Source: Azohydromonas aeria
GTDB taxonomy: Bacteria > Pseudomonadota > Gammaproteobacteria > Burkholderiales > Burkholderiaceae_C
Reading direction: 5' to 3'
DNA: 64,000 bases
Assembly (NCBI RefSeq): GCF_009760915.1
Contig: NZ_VIDQ01000001.1
Coordinates: 1-64,000, forward strand
The stretch's first letter is position 1; every line of letters begins with the position of its first letter. Made by a program: the position numbers and the translations under genes. The notes below the pieces were generated by a model. That model saw only the letters and a list, made by a program, of their open reading frames with translations. It searched no databases and was not told where the DNA came from. Of the stretch, positions 8,775 through 19,215 are shown piece after piece.

Positions 8775-9515
8775 ATGGCCGCTGTTTCCGCCGGAGTGAC
8801 GTCCCCGTTCGACCTCAGAAGCGCCTCGCTGACGCTGCTGGCGCTGCTGCTCAAGAGCACCGACCTGAAGCTGCTGGCGGCGGAGCTGGCGCAGCGCTTG
8901 GCCGACACGCCCGAGCTCTTCAACCAGGAACCCGTGCTGGTGGACCTGGCGGCCGTGCGTGACGACCCGACGCCGCTGGACATGGAGGCGCTGGTCAAGC
9001 TGTTGCGCCGCCACCGCATGCTCCCTGTGGCCGCGCGCGGCGGCAGCCCGGCGCAGATGGAGGCGGCGGCCGCCGCCGGGCTGGGCGACTCGCCCGACGC
9101 CGTGCCGCTGACGCCGCGTGCCGAAACCGTGCGCGAAGTGGTGCGCGAGGTCGTGCGCGAGGTGCAGGTGCCCGTGGGCGGCACGGCGATGCTGGTGGAC
9201 AAGCCGCTGCGCTCGGGCCAGCAGGTCTACGCCCGCAGCGGCGACCTAGTGGTGCTGGCGCAGGTGAACTGCGGCGCGGAAGTGATTGCCGACGGCAGCG
9301 TGCATGTGTACGCGCCGCTGCGCGGCAAGGTGGTGGCGGGTGCGCGTGGCGACACCACGGCGCGCATCTACACCACCTGCCTGGAGCCGGAACTGATCTC
9401 GATTGCCGGTACCTACCGCACCGCAGAGAACCCGCTGCCCGCCGACGTGCTGGGCAAGCCGGCGATGGTGCGGCTGGAAGGGGAGAAGCTGGTGATCGAG
9501 CCGATCAAGATCTAG
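8775..9515 (+). CDS. minC: Septum site-determining protein MinC
   Basis: 246-aa FtsZ polymerisation inhibitor that, held at the membrane by MinD, blocks polar septation. The N-terminal FtsZ-binding domain begins about FDLRSASLTLLALLL. A charged/valine-rich linker (REVVREVVREVQVPV) leads to the C-terminal beta-helix domain with PLRSGQQVYARSGDLVVL, VNCGAEVIADGSVHVY and PLRGKVVAGARGD, the MinD-binding and dimer region. It is the first gene of minCDE; minD follows after 62 bases and minE after a further 6. Confidence 0.97.
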   Translation: MAAVSAGVTSPFDLRSASLTLLALLLKSTDLKLLAAELAQRLADTPELFNQEPVLVDLAAVRDDPTPLDMEALVKLLRRHRMLPVAARGGSPAQMEAAAAAGLGDSPDAVPLTPRAETVREVVREVVREVQVPVGGTAMLVDKPLRSGQQVYARSGDLVVLAQVNCGAEVIADGSVHVYAPLRGKVVAGARGDTTARIYTTCLEPELISIAGTYRTAENPLPADVLGKPAMVRLEGEKLVIEPIKI

Positions 9516-9577
9516 CGCGCGGGGGGCGCGCTGCTGTAACTACACACCGAACCGACAGCTGAAAGGATGTACCTGAG

Positions 9578-10393
9578 ATGGCCAGAATCGTCGTCGTGAC
9601 CTCCGGCAAGGGCGGGGTCGGCAAGACCACGACCAGCGCGAGCTTCTCCTCCGGCCTGGCCCTGCGCGGCCACAAGACGGCCGTCATCGATTTCGACGTC
9701 GGGTTGCGCAACCTGGACCTGATCATGGGTTGCGAGCGCCGCGTCGTGTACGACCTCATCAACGTCATCAACGGCGAGGCCAACCTCCACCAGGCGCTGA
9801 TCAAGGACAAGCACTGCGACAACCTCTACGTGCTGCCGGCCTCGCAGACGCGCGACAAGGACGCGCTGACCAAGGAAGGCGTGGAGCGCGTGCTGGCCGA
9901 CCTGGCCGAGCAGGGCTTCGAGTACATCGTCTGCGACTCGCCCGCGGGCATCGAGAGCGGCGCGATGCTGGCCATGCACTTCGCCGACGAGGCGCTGGTG
10001 GTGACCAACCCCGAGGTGTCCTCGGTGCGCGACTCGGACCGCATCCTGGGCATGCTGGGCTCCAAGACGCGCCGCGCCATCAACGGCGACACGCCCATCA
10101 AGGAGCACCTGCTCATCACGCGCTACAACCCGCTGCGCGTGGAGGACGGCCAAATGCTCTCGCTGCAGGACATCCAGGACATCCTGCGCATCGAGCTCAT
10201 CGGCGTGATCCCGGAATCCGAGGTCGTGCTGCAGGCGTCGAACCAGGGCGTGCCGGTGGTCCACATGAATGGCACGGACGTTGCCGAGGCCTACAAGGAC
10301 GTGGTGGACCGCTTCCTGGGGGAGCAAAAGCCCATGCGCTTCACCGACGCGGTCAAGCCCGGCTTCTTCAAGCGACTTTTCGGCGGGAGGTAA
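9578..10393 (+). CDS. minD: Septum site-determining ATPase MinD
   Basis: 271-aa ParA/MinD-family ATPase. It binds the membrane when ATP-bound, recruits MinC and is released by MinE. The deviant Walker A KGGVGKTT is at residues 11-18, switch I FDVGLRNLDLIMGCE follows, and DSPAGIE forms switch II. The C-terminal amphipathic membrane-targeting helix is the terminal FFKRLFGGR. An AAAGGATG ribosome-binding site lies upstream of the ATG. Length matches E. coli MinD (270 aa). Confidence 0.98.
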   Translation: MARIVVVTSGKGGVGKTTTSASFSSGLALRGHKTAVIDFDVGLRNLDLIMGCERRVVYDLINVINGEANLHQALIKDKHCDNLYVLPASQTRDKDALTKEGVERVLADLAEQGFEYIVCDSPAGIESGAMLAMHFADEALVVTNPEVSSVRDSDRILGMLGSKTRRAINGDTPIKEHLLITRYNPLRVEDGQMLSLQDIQDILRIELIGVIPESEVVLQASNQGVPVVHMNGTDVAEAYKDVVDRFLGEQKPMRFTDAVKPGFFKRLFGGR

Positions 10394-10399
10394 CGCGTC

Positions 10400-10660
10400 A
10401 TGAGCTTTCTGTCCTTCCTGATGGGCGAGAAGAAGCGCTCGGCCAACGTCGCCAAGGAGCGGCTGCAGATCATCCTGGCGCACGAGCGCAACGGCCGCAG
10501 CCGCAGCCCCGACTACCTGCCCGCGCTGCAGCGCGAGCTGCTGGCGGTGATCACGAAATACGTGGCCATCAGCTCCGACGACATCAAGGTGCACTTGGAG
10601 CGGCAGGACAACCTGGAAGTACTGGAAGTCAAGATCGAGCTGCCCGAGGCCGCGCGCTGA
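10400..10660 (+). CDS. minE: Cell division topological specificity factor MinE
   Basis: 86-aa MinE. It begins with the short membrane-targeting segment (SFLSFLMG), then the anti-MinCD helix containing [15 protein letters not shown], and ends with the dimerisation domain ([31 protein letters not shown]). It stimulates MinD ATPase to drive pole-to-pole oscillation. It lies six bases after minD, completing the operon. Confidence 0.98.
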   Translation: MSFLSFLMGEKKRSANVAKERLQIILAHERNGRSRSPDYLPALQRELLAVITKYVAISSDDIKVHLERQDNLEVLEVKIELPEAAR

Positions 10661-10715
10661 GGGCCAGCCCCGGGCAGCAGCAGGCAGTACTGAACTGAAC
10701 TGAACGGCACAGGCC

Positions 10716-11099
10716 ATGGGTTGGCTCAGCGCACTCAAGCTCGTGCCCTGGTCCGAGGTGATCGAGGCCGCCCCCGGCCTGGTGCGCGGCGCGCGCCGCA
10801 TGTTCGCCCACAGCCAGGACCTTTCCTCCGGCGCCGAGGAGGCCGCCGCGGCGGCCACGCCGGCCGCGGCCGACCCCGACTCCGCCGCGGCGTTGCGGGC
10901 GCAATTGCAGCAAGTCTCGGCACGGCTTGAAGCGCTGGCCCGCCAGCAGCAGGACAGCGCCGCGCTCATCGAGTCCCTCACCGAGCACAACGCGCGGCTG
11001 GTGGAAGCCGTGCAGGTGCTGCGCCTGCGCCAGCGCTGGCTCGCGGGCGGCATCGCCGCGCTGGCCGTGGCGGTGCTGGCGCTGGCCCTGTGGCGCTGA
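10716..11099 (+). CDS. Tail-anchored coiled-coil hypothetical protein
   Basis: 127 aa. A short amphipathic start (GWLSALKLVPWSEVIEAAP) is followed by an Ala-rich linker and a predicted coiled coil of roughly 55 residues (LRAQLQQVSARLEALARQQQ and onward). A single C-terminal transmembrane helix (WLAGGIAALAVAVLALALWR) ends the chain, giving a tail-anchored topology with a cytosolic coiled coil. It lies 55 bases after minE and 56 before coaX, all in the same direction. I do not recognise a named family. Location beside minCDE invites a division or envelope role, but that is inference only. Confidence 0.75.
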   Translation: MGWLSALKLVPWSEVIEAAPGLVRGARRMFAHSQDLSSGAEEAAAAATPAAADPDSAAALRAQLQQVSARLEALARQQQDSAALIESLTEHNARLVEAVQVLRLRQRWLAGGIAALAVAVLALALWR

Positions 11100-11155
11100 A
11101 CAAGCCTTGATCCCGTTCAGCGGCGCCGTCGTTTCACCCTGATACCCTCGCCGCC

Positions 11156-11923
11156 ATGAGTTTCCTGGCCATCGACATCGGCAACACGCGGCTCAAGTGG
11201 GCGCTGTACGCCGCTCCCCAACCCGGCGCGGCCGTCCTGGCGCAGGGCGCGGCATTCCTGGAGACCATCGACGAGCTGGCCGAGTCGCAGTGGAAGGGAC
11301 TGCAGCCGCCGAGCTCGATGCTGGGCTGCAACGTCGCCGGCGACGCCGTGCGCCGGCGCGCCGAGGAGCAGCTGGAGCTGTGGGACATCGCGCCGCGCTG
11401 GGCCGTGTCCAACGCCCGCGACGGTGGCGTGCGCAACGGCTACGACCATCCCGGGCGCCTGGGCGCCGACCGCTGGGTGGCGCTCATCGGCGCGCGCGCG
11501 CATGCGCTGTCCCGCGGCGTGGACGGCCCGGTGCTGGTGGTGATGGTGGGCACCGCGGTGACGGTGGACGCCCTCGACGGCGAGGGCCGCTTCCTCGGCG
11601 GGCTGATCCTGCCGGGCCACGGCATCATGCTGCGCGCCCTGGAGAGCGGCACCGCCGGGCTGCATGTGCCCACCGGCGAGGTGCGCGACTTCCCCACCAA
11701 CACCTCCGACGCGCTCACCAGCGGCGGTACCTTCGCCATCACCGGCGCCATCGAGCACATGCACCGGCGGCTGCAGCGCCACTGCGGCCGCGCGCCCATC
11801 ACCGTCATGACCGGCGGCGCGGGCTGGAAGGTGGCGCCCCACCTGGACGTCGAGCACGAGCTGGTCGAGTCGCTGATCTTCGACGGTCTGCTGGCGCTGC
11901 AGGCGCACCGGCTGGCGCTGTAG
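11156..11923 (+). CDS. coaX: Type III pantothenate kinase
   Basis: 255-aa CoaX of the ASKHA fold, which phosphorylates pantothenate in the first step of coenzyme A synthesis and typically needs a monovalent cation. Visible motifs are the N-terminal phosphate-binding [11 protein letters not shown], the substrate segment [14 protein letters not shown], the second phosphate loop [13 protein letters not shown] and the C-terminal VMTGGAGW. In many Burkholderiales coaX follows birA; that gene is not next to it here. Confidence 0.95.
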   Translation: MSFLAIDIGNTRLKWALYAAPQPGAAVLAQGAAFLETIDELAESQWKGLQPPSSMLGCNVAGDAVRRRAEEQLELWDIAPRWAVSNARDGGVRNGYDHPGRLGADRWVALIGARAHALSRGVDGPVLVVMVGTAVTVDALDGEGRFLGGLILPGHGIMLRALESGTAGLHVPTGEVRDFPTNTSDALTSGGTFAITGAIEHMHRRLQRHCGRAPITVMTGGAGWKVAPHLDVEHELVESLIFDGLLALQAHRLAL

Positions 11924-11956
11924 GCCGCCGGTCTTGTCCCCCCGGACATCCGGCGC

Positions 11957-11980
11957 GGCCGGGTTGCGCGGCAACCGGCC
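11957..11980. terminator. Stem-loop between convergent coaX and DUF427 gene
   Basis: GGCCGGGTTGC (11957-11967) and GCAACCGGCC (11971-11980) pair with one bulged G around a GCG loop. It lies between two convergent stop codons, the usual place for a bidirectional terminator, but there is no T-run on either side, so factor-independent termination is doubtful. Confidence 0.4.
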
Positions 11981-12006
11981 GGGGGCTGCATGGGGGTACG
12001 CGTCAC

Positions 12007-12288
12007 TTACTCCGTGACCTGCACGCCCTTCCAGAACGCGATGCGGCCCTTGATCTCGGCCGCGGCCTCGCTGGGCTCGGGGTAGTACCAAGCGGCCTCG
12101 GGGTTCAGGTCGCCGTTGACCAGCAGCGACCAGTAGCGCGCCTGGCCCTTCCACGGGCAGCTCGTGCGGTGGTTGCTCGCCAGCAGGTATTCGCGCTTGA
12201 CGGCGCTTTCGGGGAAATAGTGGTTGCCCTCCACCAGCACGGTGTCGTCGCTCTCGGCGATCACCTCGCCGTTCCAGATCGCTTTCAT
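12007..12288 (-). CDS. DUF427 domain protein
   Basis: 93-aa protein spanning one DUF427 domain. Recognisable pieces are the N-terminal KAIWNGEVIAESDDTVLVEGNHYFP, the central HRTSCPWKGQARYWSL and the final IKGRIAFWKGVQV. The family is widespread and small and has no established reaction that I can name with confidence. The gene follows egtB after 36 bases on the same strand, so the two may be co-transcribed. AGGTGAACC upstream of the ATG provides a ribosome-binding site. Confidence 0.88.
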   Translation of the reverse strand: MKAIWNGEVIAESDDTVLVEGNHYFPESAVKREYLLASNHRTSCPWKGQARYWSLLVNGDLNPEAAWYYPEPSEAAAEIKGRIAFWKGVQVTE

Positions 12289-12324
12289 CGGTTCACCTCC
12301 TGACTGACATGGTCGCGGCGCGGC

Positions 12325-13590
12325 TCAGGGCGCATCGCGCGCCAGCCGCACGCCCGTGAACTGCCAGCGCGCCGCCGCCGGAAAGAAGTTGCGATAGCTC
12401 GGCCGCACGTGGCCGGCCGGGCTGGCGCAGCTGCCGCCGCGCAGCACGTTCTGGCCGACCATGAACTTGCCGTTGTACTCGCCCACCGCGCCGGCCAGCG
12501 GCTGGAAGCCCGGATAGGGCTCGTAGCCCGAACGTGTCCACTGCCACACGGCGTCGTCGAGCTGCAGCAGCCCGGGGCCGTCGGCGGCCGGGCGCGGGTG
12601 CAGGTGCTCCGCCAGCGATTTCCCGGCGGGGGCTGCCGCGGCAGGCTGTGCCTGCGCCGCCGCCTCCCACTCGGCCTCGGTCGGCAGCCGCGCGCCGGCC
12701 CACTGCGCGTAGGCCGCCGCCTCGTAGAGGTTGAGGTGGCAGGCGGGCTCGGCGCGGTCCAGCGGGCGCGGGCCGCGCAGCGTGAAGAGCAGGCCGTCCT
12801 GCGGATGCCAGTACGCCGGCGCGGCCACGCCGCCGGCCTGCACCCAGGCCCAGCCGTCGCTGAGCCAGAGCTCGGGTCGGCGGTAGCCGCCGTCGGCGAT
12901 GAAGTCCAGGAACTCGCCGCAGCTCACCGGGCGGTTCGCCAGCCGGTAGGGCTCCAGCCAGACGCGGTGGCGCGGGCCCTCGTTGTCGAAGGCGAAGCCC
13001 GTGCCGGCGTGGCCGATCTCGGCAAGGCCCCCCTCGAAGTCCAGCCAGCGCAGCGGCGGCGCCTCGGCGGCGGCGGCCGCCGCCGGCGCTGCTTCGGGAG
13101 CGAGGTAGGCCGGCTGCAGCGGGTTGAGCGACAGCAGGTGCTTCACGTCCGTGACGATCAGCTCCTGGTGCTGCTGCTCGTGCTGCAGGCCCAGTTCGAT
13201 CAGCGCCGCCGCGGCATTGAAGGCCTCTTCCGCGCCGGCCTCGACGAACTCCTGCAGCGCCGCGTCCACGTGCCGGCGGTAGTCCAGCACCTCGGCCAGC
13301 GCCGGGCGCGAGAGCAGGCCGCGCTGCGGGCGCGGATGGCGCGGGCCCAGCGCCTCGTAGTAGGAATTGAAGAGGTAGGCGAAGCGCGCGTCGAAGGCGC
13401 GGTAGCCCGCGCAGTGCGGCGAGAGCACCAGCGTCTCGAAGAACCAGCTGGTGTGCCCCAGGTGCCACTTGACGGGGCTGGCGTCGGGCATGGACTGCAG
13501 CGCGCAGTCCTCGGCCGAGAGCGGCTGCGCCAGCGCCAGGCTGTGCGCGCGCACCGCCTGGAGGCGGCGCAGCAGTCGGGAACGGTCCAT
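12325..13590 (-). CDS. egtB: Ergothioneine biosynthesis sulfoxide synthase EgtB
   Basis: 421-aa non-heme iron enzyme joining a thiol donor to hercynine in ergothioneine synthesis. The N-terminal DinB-like domain provides the three iron ligands: His46 in KWHLGHTSWFFE, and His137/His141 in the HX3HXE motif ending at Glu143. The C-terminal FGE-sulfatase domain carries RGGSCASPAGHVRPSYRNFF. The ATG at 13590 follows AAGGAGA; a 41-residue upstream extension was rejected. No egtD (histidine methyltransferase) lies next to it in this window, unlike the common pair. The SenA (selenoneine synthase) branch is a possible alternative, but no senB or senC neighbour is seen. Confidence 0.88.
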   Translation of the reverse strand: MDRSRLLRRLQAVRAHSLALAQPLSAEDCALQSMPDASPVKWHLGHTSWFFETLVLSPHCAGYRAFDARFAYLFNSYYEALGPRHPRPQRGLLSRPALAEVLDYRRHVDAALQEFVEAGAEEAFNAAAALIELGLQHEQQHQELIVTDVKHLLSLNPLQPAYLAPEAAPAAAAAAEAPPLRWLDFEGGLAEIGHAGTGFAFDNEGPRHRVWLEPYRLANRPVSCGEFLDFIADGGYRRPELWLSDGWAWVQAGGVAAPAYWHPQDGLLFTLRGPRPLDRAEPACHLNLYEAAAYAQWAGARLPTEAEWEAAAQAQPAAAAPAGKSLAEHLHPRPAADGPGLLQLDDAVWQWTRSGYEPYPGFQPLAGAVGEYNGKFMVGQNVLRGGSCASPAGHVRPSYRNFFPAAARWQFTGVRLARDAP

Positions 13591-13731
13591 CGCTCGGGAG
13601 TCTCCTTTCGCGGCCGTCAATGCGACGCGGCGTACACCGGGCACGCAGCGCGGCAGCGCGGGCCGGCCGCCTCCGGGGCAAGCGGCCGGCCCGGGCTTGC
13701 ACCGGGGAGTCACCGGCGATTCACCGGCGAT

Positions 13732-15069
13732 TCACAGGATGAAGCGCGACAGGTCCTCGTTGCGCGAGAGCTCGCCGAGCTTGGCATCCACCGCCGCGGC
13801 ATCGATCGTGACGGTCTGGCCGGAGAGGTTGGGCGCGTCGAAGCTGACCTCGTCGAGCAGCCGCTCCATCACCGTGGCCAGGCGCCGCGCGCCGATGTTC
13901 TCGGTGCGCTCGTTCACGTCGTAGGCGATCTGCGCCAGGCGCCGGATGCCTTCGGGCGCGATCTCCAGCGTCACGCCCTCGGTGGCCAGCAGCGCCTGGT
14001 ACTGCTTCACCAGGCTGGCGTGGGTGGACTTGAGGATGGCCTCGAAGTCGTCCACCGACAGCGAGCCCAGCTCGACGCGGATCGGGAAACGCCCCTGCAG
14101 CTCCGGGATCAGGTCGCTGGGCTTGGCCAGGTGGAAGGCGCCCGAGGCGATGAAGAGGATGTGGTCGGTGCGCACCATGCCGTACTTGGTGTTGACGGTG
14201 GTGCCCTCGACCAGCGGCAGCAGGTCGCGCTGCACGCCCTGGCGCGAGACGTCGGCGCCGCGCGACTCGCCGCTGCCGGCAACCTTGTCGATCTCGTCGA
14301 TGAAGACGATGCCGTTGCCCTCGGCATTGGCCAGCGCGGCGGTCTTGATCTCGTCCTCGTTGACGAGCTTGGCCGCTTCCTCCTCGACCAGCAGCTTCAG
14401 CGCCTCGGCGATGGGCAGCTTGCGCGTGTGGCGCTTGGCCTGGCCGAACTGCGAGAACAGGCCCTTGAGCTGCTCGGCCATCTCCTCCATGCCCTGCGGG
14501 CCCAGGATCTCCAGCGCGGGGCGGTGGTCGGCGACCTCGATCTCGATTTCCTTGTCGTTGAGCGTGCCCTCGCGCAGCCGCTTGCGCATGCCCTGGCGCG
14601 CGGCGTTGTCGGCGGGCGGCTCGGCCGGGGTCAGGCCGAAGCCGGGGTGGCGCGGCGGCGGCACCAGGATGTCGAGCACGCGGTCCTCGGCGGCGTCCTC
14701 GGCCTGGGTGCGCTTGGCGCGGATCTGGCGCTCGCGCTCCTGCTTCACGGCCACGTCCACCAGGTCGCGCACGATGGTGTCCACGTCCTTGCCGACGTAG
14801 CCGACCTCGGTGAACTTGGTGGCCTCGACCTTGATGAAGGGCGCGTCGGCCAGCCGCGCCAGGCGCCGGGCGATCTCGGTCTTGCCCACGCCGGTGGGGC
14901 CGATCATCAGGATGTTCTTGGGCGTGATCTCCGCGCGCAGCTTCTCGTCCACCTGCTGGCGGCGCCAGCGGTTGCGCAGCGCGATGGCCACCATGCGCTT
15001 GGCCTGGGCCTGGCCGACGATGTGGCGGTCGAGCTCGGAGACGATTTCCTGGGGGGTCATGGCGCTCAT
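13732..15069 (-). CDS. hslU: ATP-dependent protease ATPase subunit HslU
   Basis: 445-aa AAA+ unfoldase (E. coli 443 aa) that feeds substrates into the HslV chamber. The conserved start [20 protein letters not shown] sets the ATG at 15069; an in-frame GTG at 15105 would add 12 poorly conserved residues. Walker A is GPTGVGKT (about 57-64), the pore loop region follows (GYVGKDV), then the inserted I-domain, Walker [11 protein letters not shown], and the C-terminal sensor-2 region [15 protein letters not shown] with the extreme C-terminal RFIL tail used to activate HslV. hslV lies 56 bases upstream on the same strand. Confidence 0.97.
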   Translation of the reverse strand: MSAMTPQEIVSELDRHIVGQAQAKRMVAIALRNRWRRQQVDEKLRAEITPKNILMIGPTGVGKTEIARRLARLADAPFIKVEATKFTEVGYVGKDVDTIVRDLVDVAVKQERERQIRAKRTQAEDAAEDRVLDILVPPPRHPGFGLTPAEPPADNAARQGMRKRLREGTLNDKEIEIEVADHRPALEILGPQGMEEMAEQLKGLFSQFGQAKRHTRKLPIAEALKLLVEEEAAKLVNEDEIKTAALANAEGNGIVFIDEIDKVAGSGESRGADVSRQGVQRDLLPLVEGTTVNTKYGMVRTDHILFIASGAFHLAKPSDLIPELQGRFPIRVELGSLSVDDFEAILKSTHASLVKQYQALLATEGVTLEIAPEGIRRLAQIAYDVNERTENIGARRLATVMERLLDEVSFDAPNLSGQTVTIDAAAVDAKLGELSRNEDLSRFIL

Positions 15070-15125
15070 GGCGGGACTCACGGGGGAAGGGTTGTCGGAC
15101 GGCACGCTGGGAATGGCCCCTGGTG

Positions 15126-15686
15126 TCAGGCGCCGGCCGCGGGAGCGGCGGTGCCCAGGGTTTCGATGACGTGGTTCTGGTTGGAGTAGATGCAGATGTC
15201 GCCGGCGATCTGCAGCGACTGCTTGACGATCTCCGCGGGCGACATCTGCGTGTGCTGCAGCAGCGCGCGCGCCGCGGACTGCGCATAGGCGCCGCCGGAG
15301 CCGATGGCCACGATGCCGTGCTCGGGCTCGAGCACGTCGCCGTTGCCGGTGATGATCAGCGACGTTTCCTTGTCGGCCACGGCCAGCATGGCTTCGAGGC
15401 GGCGCAGCACGCGGTCGGTGCGCCAGTCCTTGGTCAGCTCGACAGCGGCGCGCACCAGGTGGCCCTGGTGCTTCTCCAGCTTGCCCTCGAAGCGCTCGAA
15501 GAGCGTGAAGGCGTCGGCCGTGGCGCCGGCGAAGCCGGCCAGGACCTGGTCGCGGTAGAGGCGGCGCACCTTGCGCGCGCTGGACTTGACGACGATGTTG
15601 CCCAGCGTCACCTGGCCGTCGCCGCCCAGGGCGACGAGCGGGCCGCGGCGCACGCTGAGGATGGTGGTGCCGTGAAAGGATTCCAT
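15126..15686 (-). CDS. hslV: ATP-dependent protease peptidase subunit HslV
   Basis: 186-aa proteasome-beta-type threonine peptidase. After a short propeptide (MESFHG) the mature chain starts at Thr7 (TTILSVRRG), whose hydroxyl is the nucleophile. The lysine in [13 protein letters not shown] and the segment [17 protein letters not shown] are family hallmarks. The C-terminus is extended by an Ala/Pro tail. It is immediately upstream of hslU, giving the usual hslVU order. Confidence 0.97.
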   Translation of the reverse strand: MESFHGTTILSVRRGPLVALGGDGQVTLGNIVVKSSARKVRRLYRDQVLAGFAGATADAFTLFERFEGKLEKHQGHLVRAAVELTKDWRTDRVLRRLEAMLAVADKETSLIITGNGDVLEPEHGIVAIGSGGAYAQSAARALLQHTQMSPAEIVKQSLQIAGDICIYSNQNHVIETLGTAAPAAGA

Positions 15687-15759
15687 GGGATCGGGGTTTC
15701 GGGCGGCGCCAGGGCCGCGGGTGGCGCCGTCCGGCGCACAGGGCGCGGACGGCGGGCTC

Positions 15760-17274
15760 TCAGGTGCTGTGCACGCGCACGCGCGCGTGCTCGTTGATGC
15801 CCATCGCGCCCAGCAGCAGCGCGACGAGGCGGTGAGCGTCGCAGAAATGCAGGCTGCGGTGCTCCTGGCGCCGCGCCACGACCCATTTGAGCAGGTCGCC
15901 GGCGGCGTTGAAGTCCACCCGCACCAGCCGTGCGCAGCATACGTTGACGCTGGCGGCGTCGCCGAGCTGCTGCTGCAGCCGGCCGAGGGTCGAGCTGATG
16001 TCGCCGGTGAGCTGGCCGGCGAGCTCCAGCTCGGCCACGGCCTCGGCGCCGTAGTGCAGCGAGGAGTCGAAGCCGCTGGCCACCACGGACAGCAGCGTGG
16101 AGGGCGGCGGCAGCGAGGACACCGGCGCGGGCGCGCCGTCGCGCGTCAGCCGCACGCGGCAGGCCGGCGCCTCCCAGGGCGGGGGCGAGATCTCGTAGGT
16201 GATGCAGTAGTCGATGGCGGCCTCGTCAAAGGCCTGCGCGCGGTGCAGCAGCCGCAGCGCCTGCAGCCGCAGCAGCCACAGCGCCGGGTCGGTGTCGCGC
16301 ACGCCTGCGGGCGTGGCCTCGCGCAGGCGCTGCAGCAGCGTCTCGCTGCCCAGCCAGTGCAGCTGCAGCGGCTGGCTGGCCCATTCCTGCAGCAGCGGCG
16401 CCAGCAGCGCCGGGGCGTCGGCGTGCACGTGCTGCAGCCCGGACCACTCCAGCAGCCACGGCGCGGGCATGCGCCGCACATGCTCCTGCAGCCGCCGCAC
16501 CGCTGCGGCGTCGAGCACCGCCGGGCAGACCCAGCCCTGGCCCGGCTGCGCCGCGGCGCAGCCCTGCGGCGGCTGCAGCGCCAGGCGCTGCGGCAGCGAG
16601 AACCATTGCGGGGGGGAGCGGTGGAAGCGCTGCGCGAACTCGGCCGCGAGCGTTTCGAAGGAGGCCTGCGCGCCGGTGGCGCGGTAGAGGTCGAGCCGCA
16701 CCAGCCAGGTGTCGGGATGGTTGAAGCGCAGTCCGCCCGGGCCGGTGAGCTCGGCCAGCAGCTGCTCGCAGCGCACGAACTCGCCGTTGGCGAAGGCGAT
16801 GACGGCCTCGTCGAGCAGCGGGTCCTGCGCCACCTCGGTGCTGGCGGCAGTGGGGAAGCCCGCAGGCGCGGGCTCCAGCATGGCCAGGGGCCGCGCCGGC
16901 GCGCGCGCCAGCAGCCGGCTGGCGGACGCGGCATCGCCCACCATCTGCTGCTCGATCGCGTCGATCTTGGCCTTGACGCCGTACTCCGGCGGCAAGGCGC
17001 CGGCGCTGTCGGCGCGTGGCTCGGTGTCGAGCTGCAGGGCGTCGAGCGGGACGCCGCTGGACAGGCCCTCGCGGCGCAGCTTGCGCAGCATGTCGAATTC
17101 GCGCTTGCGCACGAAGTCGTTGCGGCGCTTGCGCTCGATCATGGCCTTGAGCTCGGAGCGCTCCAGGCCCATGAGCGTGCTGTCTTCGGCCGGGCTGTCG
17201 CCCTCGGCGCCGCCGGTGGACACGAAACGCGCCACCTTGCGCAGGAAGCTCGTGCCGTCCTTCGGCTCGGCCAT
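15760..17274 (-). CDS. Large hypothetical protein with C-terminal STAS-like domain
   Basis: 504 aa. The N-terminal ~110 residues are charged and helical ([20 protein letters not shown]). A central half of TPR-like or helical-repeat character handles phrases such as [20 protein letters not shown]. The last ~90 residues resemble a STAS/anti-sigma-antagonist or MlaB-like fold ([20 protein letters not shown], then [17 protein letters not shown]). No signal peptide or membrane segment is seen. The gene lies between dksA and hslV on the same strand (32 and 73 bases away). The ATG at 17274 starts [17 protein letters not shown]; the ribosome-binding site is weak. Function is unknown. Confidence 0.72.
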   Translation of the reverse strand: MAEPKDGTSFLRKVARFVSTGGAEGDSPAEDSTLMGLERSELKAMIERKRRNDFVRKREFDMLRKLRREGLSSGVPLDALQLDTEPRADSAGALPPEYGVKAKIDAIEQQMVGDAASASRLLARAPARPLAMLEPAPAGFPTAASTEVAQDPLLDEAVIAFANGEFVRCEQLLAELTGPGGLRFNHPDTWLVRLDLYRATGAQASFETLAAEFAQRFHRSPPQWFSLPQRLALQPPQGCAAAQPGQGWVCPAVLDAAAVRRLQEHVRRMPAPWLLEWSGLQHVHADAPALLAPLLQEWASQPLQLHWLGSETLLQRLREATPAGVRDTDPALWLLRLQALRLLHRAQAFDEAAIDYCITYEISPPPWEAPACRVRLTRDGAPAPVSSLPPPSTLLSVVASGFDSSLHYGAEAVAELELAGQLTGDISSTLGRLQQQLGDAASVNVCCARLVRVDFNAAGDLLKWVVARRQEHRSLHFCDAHRLVALLLGAMGINEHARVRVHST

Positions 17275-17306
17275 GGGGACTGCTGGGTCGAGTGGACGCG
17301 GCGCCG

Positions 17307-17948
17307 TCAGTCGCCGAACATCTTCTGCTTGAGCTCGCGGCGCTGCTGCGCTTCGAGCGACAGCGTGGCCGTCGGGCGCGCCAGCAGCCGGCCCAGGCCG
17401 ATGGGCTCGCCGGTCTCGTCGCAGTAGCCGTAGTCGCCGGCGTCGATGCGCGCCAGCGACTGCGAGATCTTCTTGAGCAGCTTGCGCTCGCGGTCGCGCG
17501 TGCGCAGCTCCAGCGCGTGCTCCTCCTCGATCGTGGCGCGGTCGGCCGGATCGGGGACGATGGAGGTGTCCTCGCGCAGGTGCTCGGTGGTCTCGCCGGC
17601 GTTGGACAGCAGGTCGTCCTTGAGCGCCGACAGCCGCGTGCGGAAGAACTCCAGCTGCTTGTCGTTCATGTACTCGCTGTCGGGCATGGCGAGCAGCTCT
17701 TCTTCGGTCAGCTCGCGGCCCGACTTGGTCTTCCAGGCGTTGGCGAGCTTGGGGTCCGCCTTGACGGGTTGCTTGAGGGATTCCATGGCGGGTTCGGGAT
17801 AGGTTCTGGCGGCGGGTTGGGGAGAAGGCGAGAAGCGCTCGGCGAAGCGGCTGGAGGCGGCGGATGAGGCCGCCACGGCGGCGGCGCCGGATTCGATCGC
17901 AGGGGAGGTGCCGGCGGCTGCCGCGCTCTTGACCGGGGTCTTGCTCAC
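17307..17948 (-). CDS. dksA: RNA polymerase-binding transcription factor DksA, zinc-site-less form
   Basis: 213-aa DksA (E. coli 151 aa) with a ~55-residue low-complexity N-terminal extension. DksA enters the RNA polymerase secondary channel and works with ppGpp. The coiled-coil tip carries the functional DPADRATIEEEHALEL segment. In the globular domain the four zinc cysteines of E. coli DksA are reduced to one: Cys176, with Thr179, Ser197 and Ala200 at the other positions. Similar one-cysteine DksA proteins are known in alphaproteobacteria and are functional there. The GTG at 17948 has a strong GAGGAGA site; an internal ATG at 17786 would give a classical-length protein. The STAS-domain gene follows and a COG0523 GTPase precedes. 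Confidence 0.95.
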   Translation of the reverse strand: MSKTPVKSAAAAGTSPAIESGAAAVAASSAASSRFAERFSPSPQPAARTYPEPAMESLKQPVKADPKLANAWKTKSGRELTEEELLAMPDSEYMNDKQLEFFRTRLSALKDDLLSNAGETTEHLREDTSIVPDPADRATIEEEHALELRTRDRERKLLKKISQSLARIDAGDYGYCDETGEPIGLGRLLARPTATLSLEAQQRRELKQKMFGD

Positions 17949-18036
17949 TTCGCTCTCCTCGAATCGACGGCACGCCCTGCGGCGGGCAGGTGCGCAAGGC
18001 GCGCGGCATTGTAGCCAGCGCCTTGCTTGCAGCTGC

Positions 18037-19086
<1,050 letters not shown>

Positions 19087-19215
19087 GGGAATGTGGGCTG
19101 CTGTCCGGCCCATGAGCCGGGGGGGCGGTTGAGGGCGACGGACTGTCATGCAAGCTCCGTGCCCTGTCAAGCCGATCGGGTATTCTTGGCCCCCTTGCCA
19201 CTTGCGACACCCGCC

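Noticed and set aside
12409..15189. Very long plus-strand open frame (926 codons) antisense to egtB, hslU and hslV.
   Set aside because: It lies opposite well-identified genes; GC-rich third positions on one strand keep the opposite frame free of stops. Its composition (Ala/Arg/His/Gln/Val mix, no motifs) is that of a shadow frame.
19087..19215. Possible Zur operator in the divergent COG0523/corC region.
   Set aside because: No AT-rich palindrome of the Zur kind was found by eye in this stretch; only GC-rich sequence and a possible TATTCT -10.
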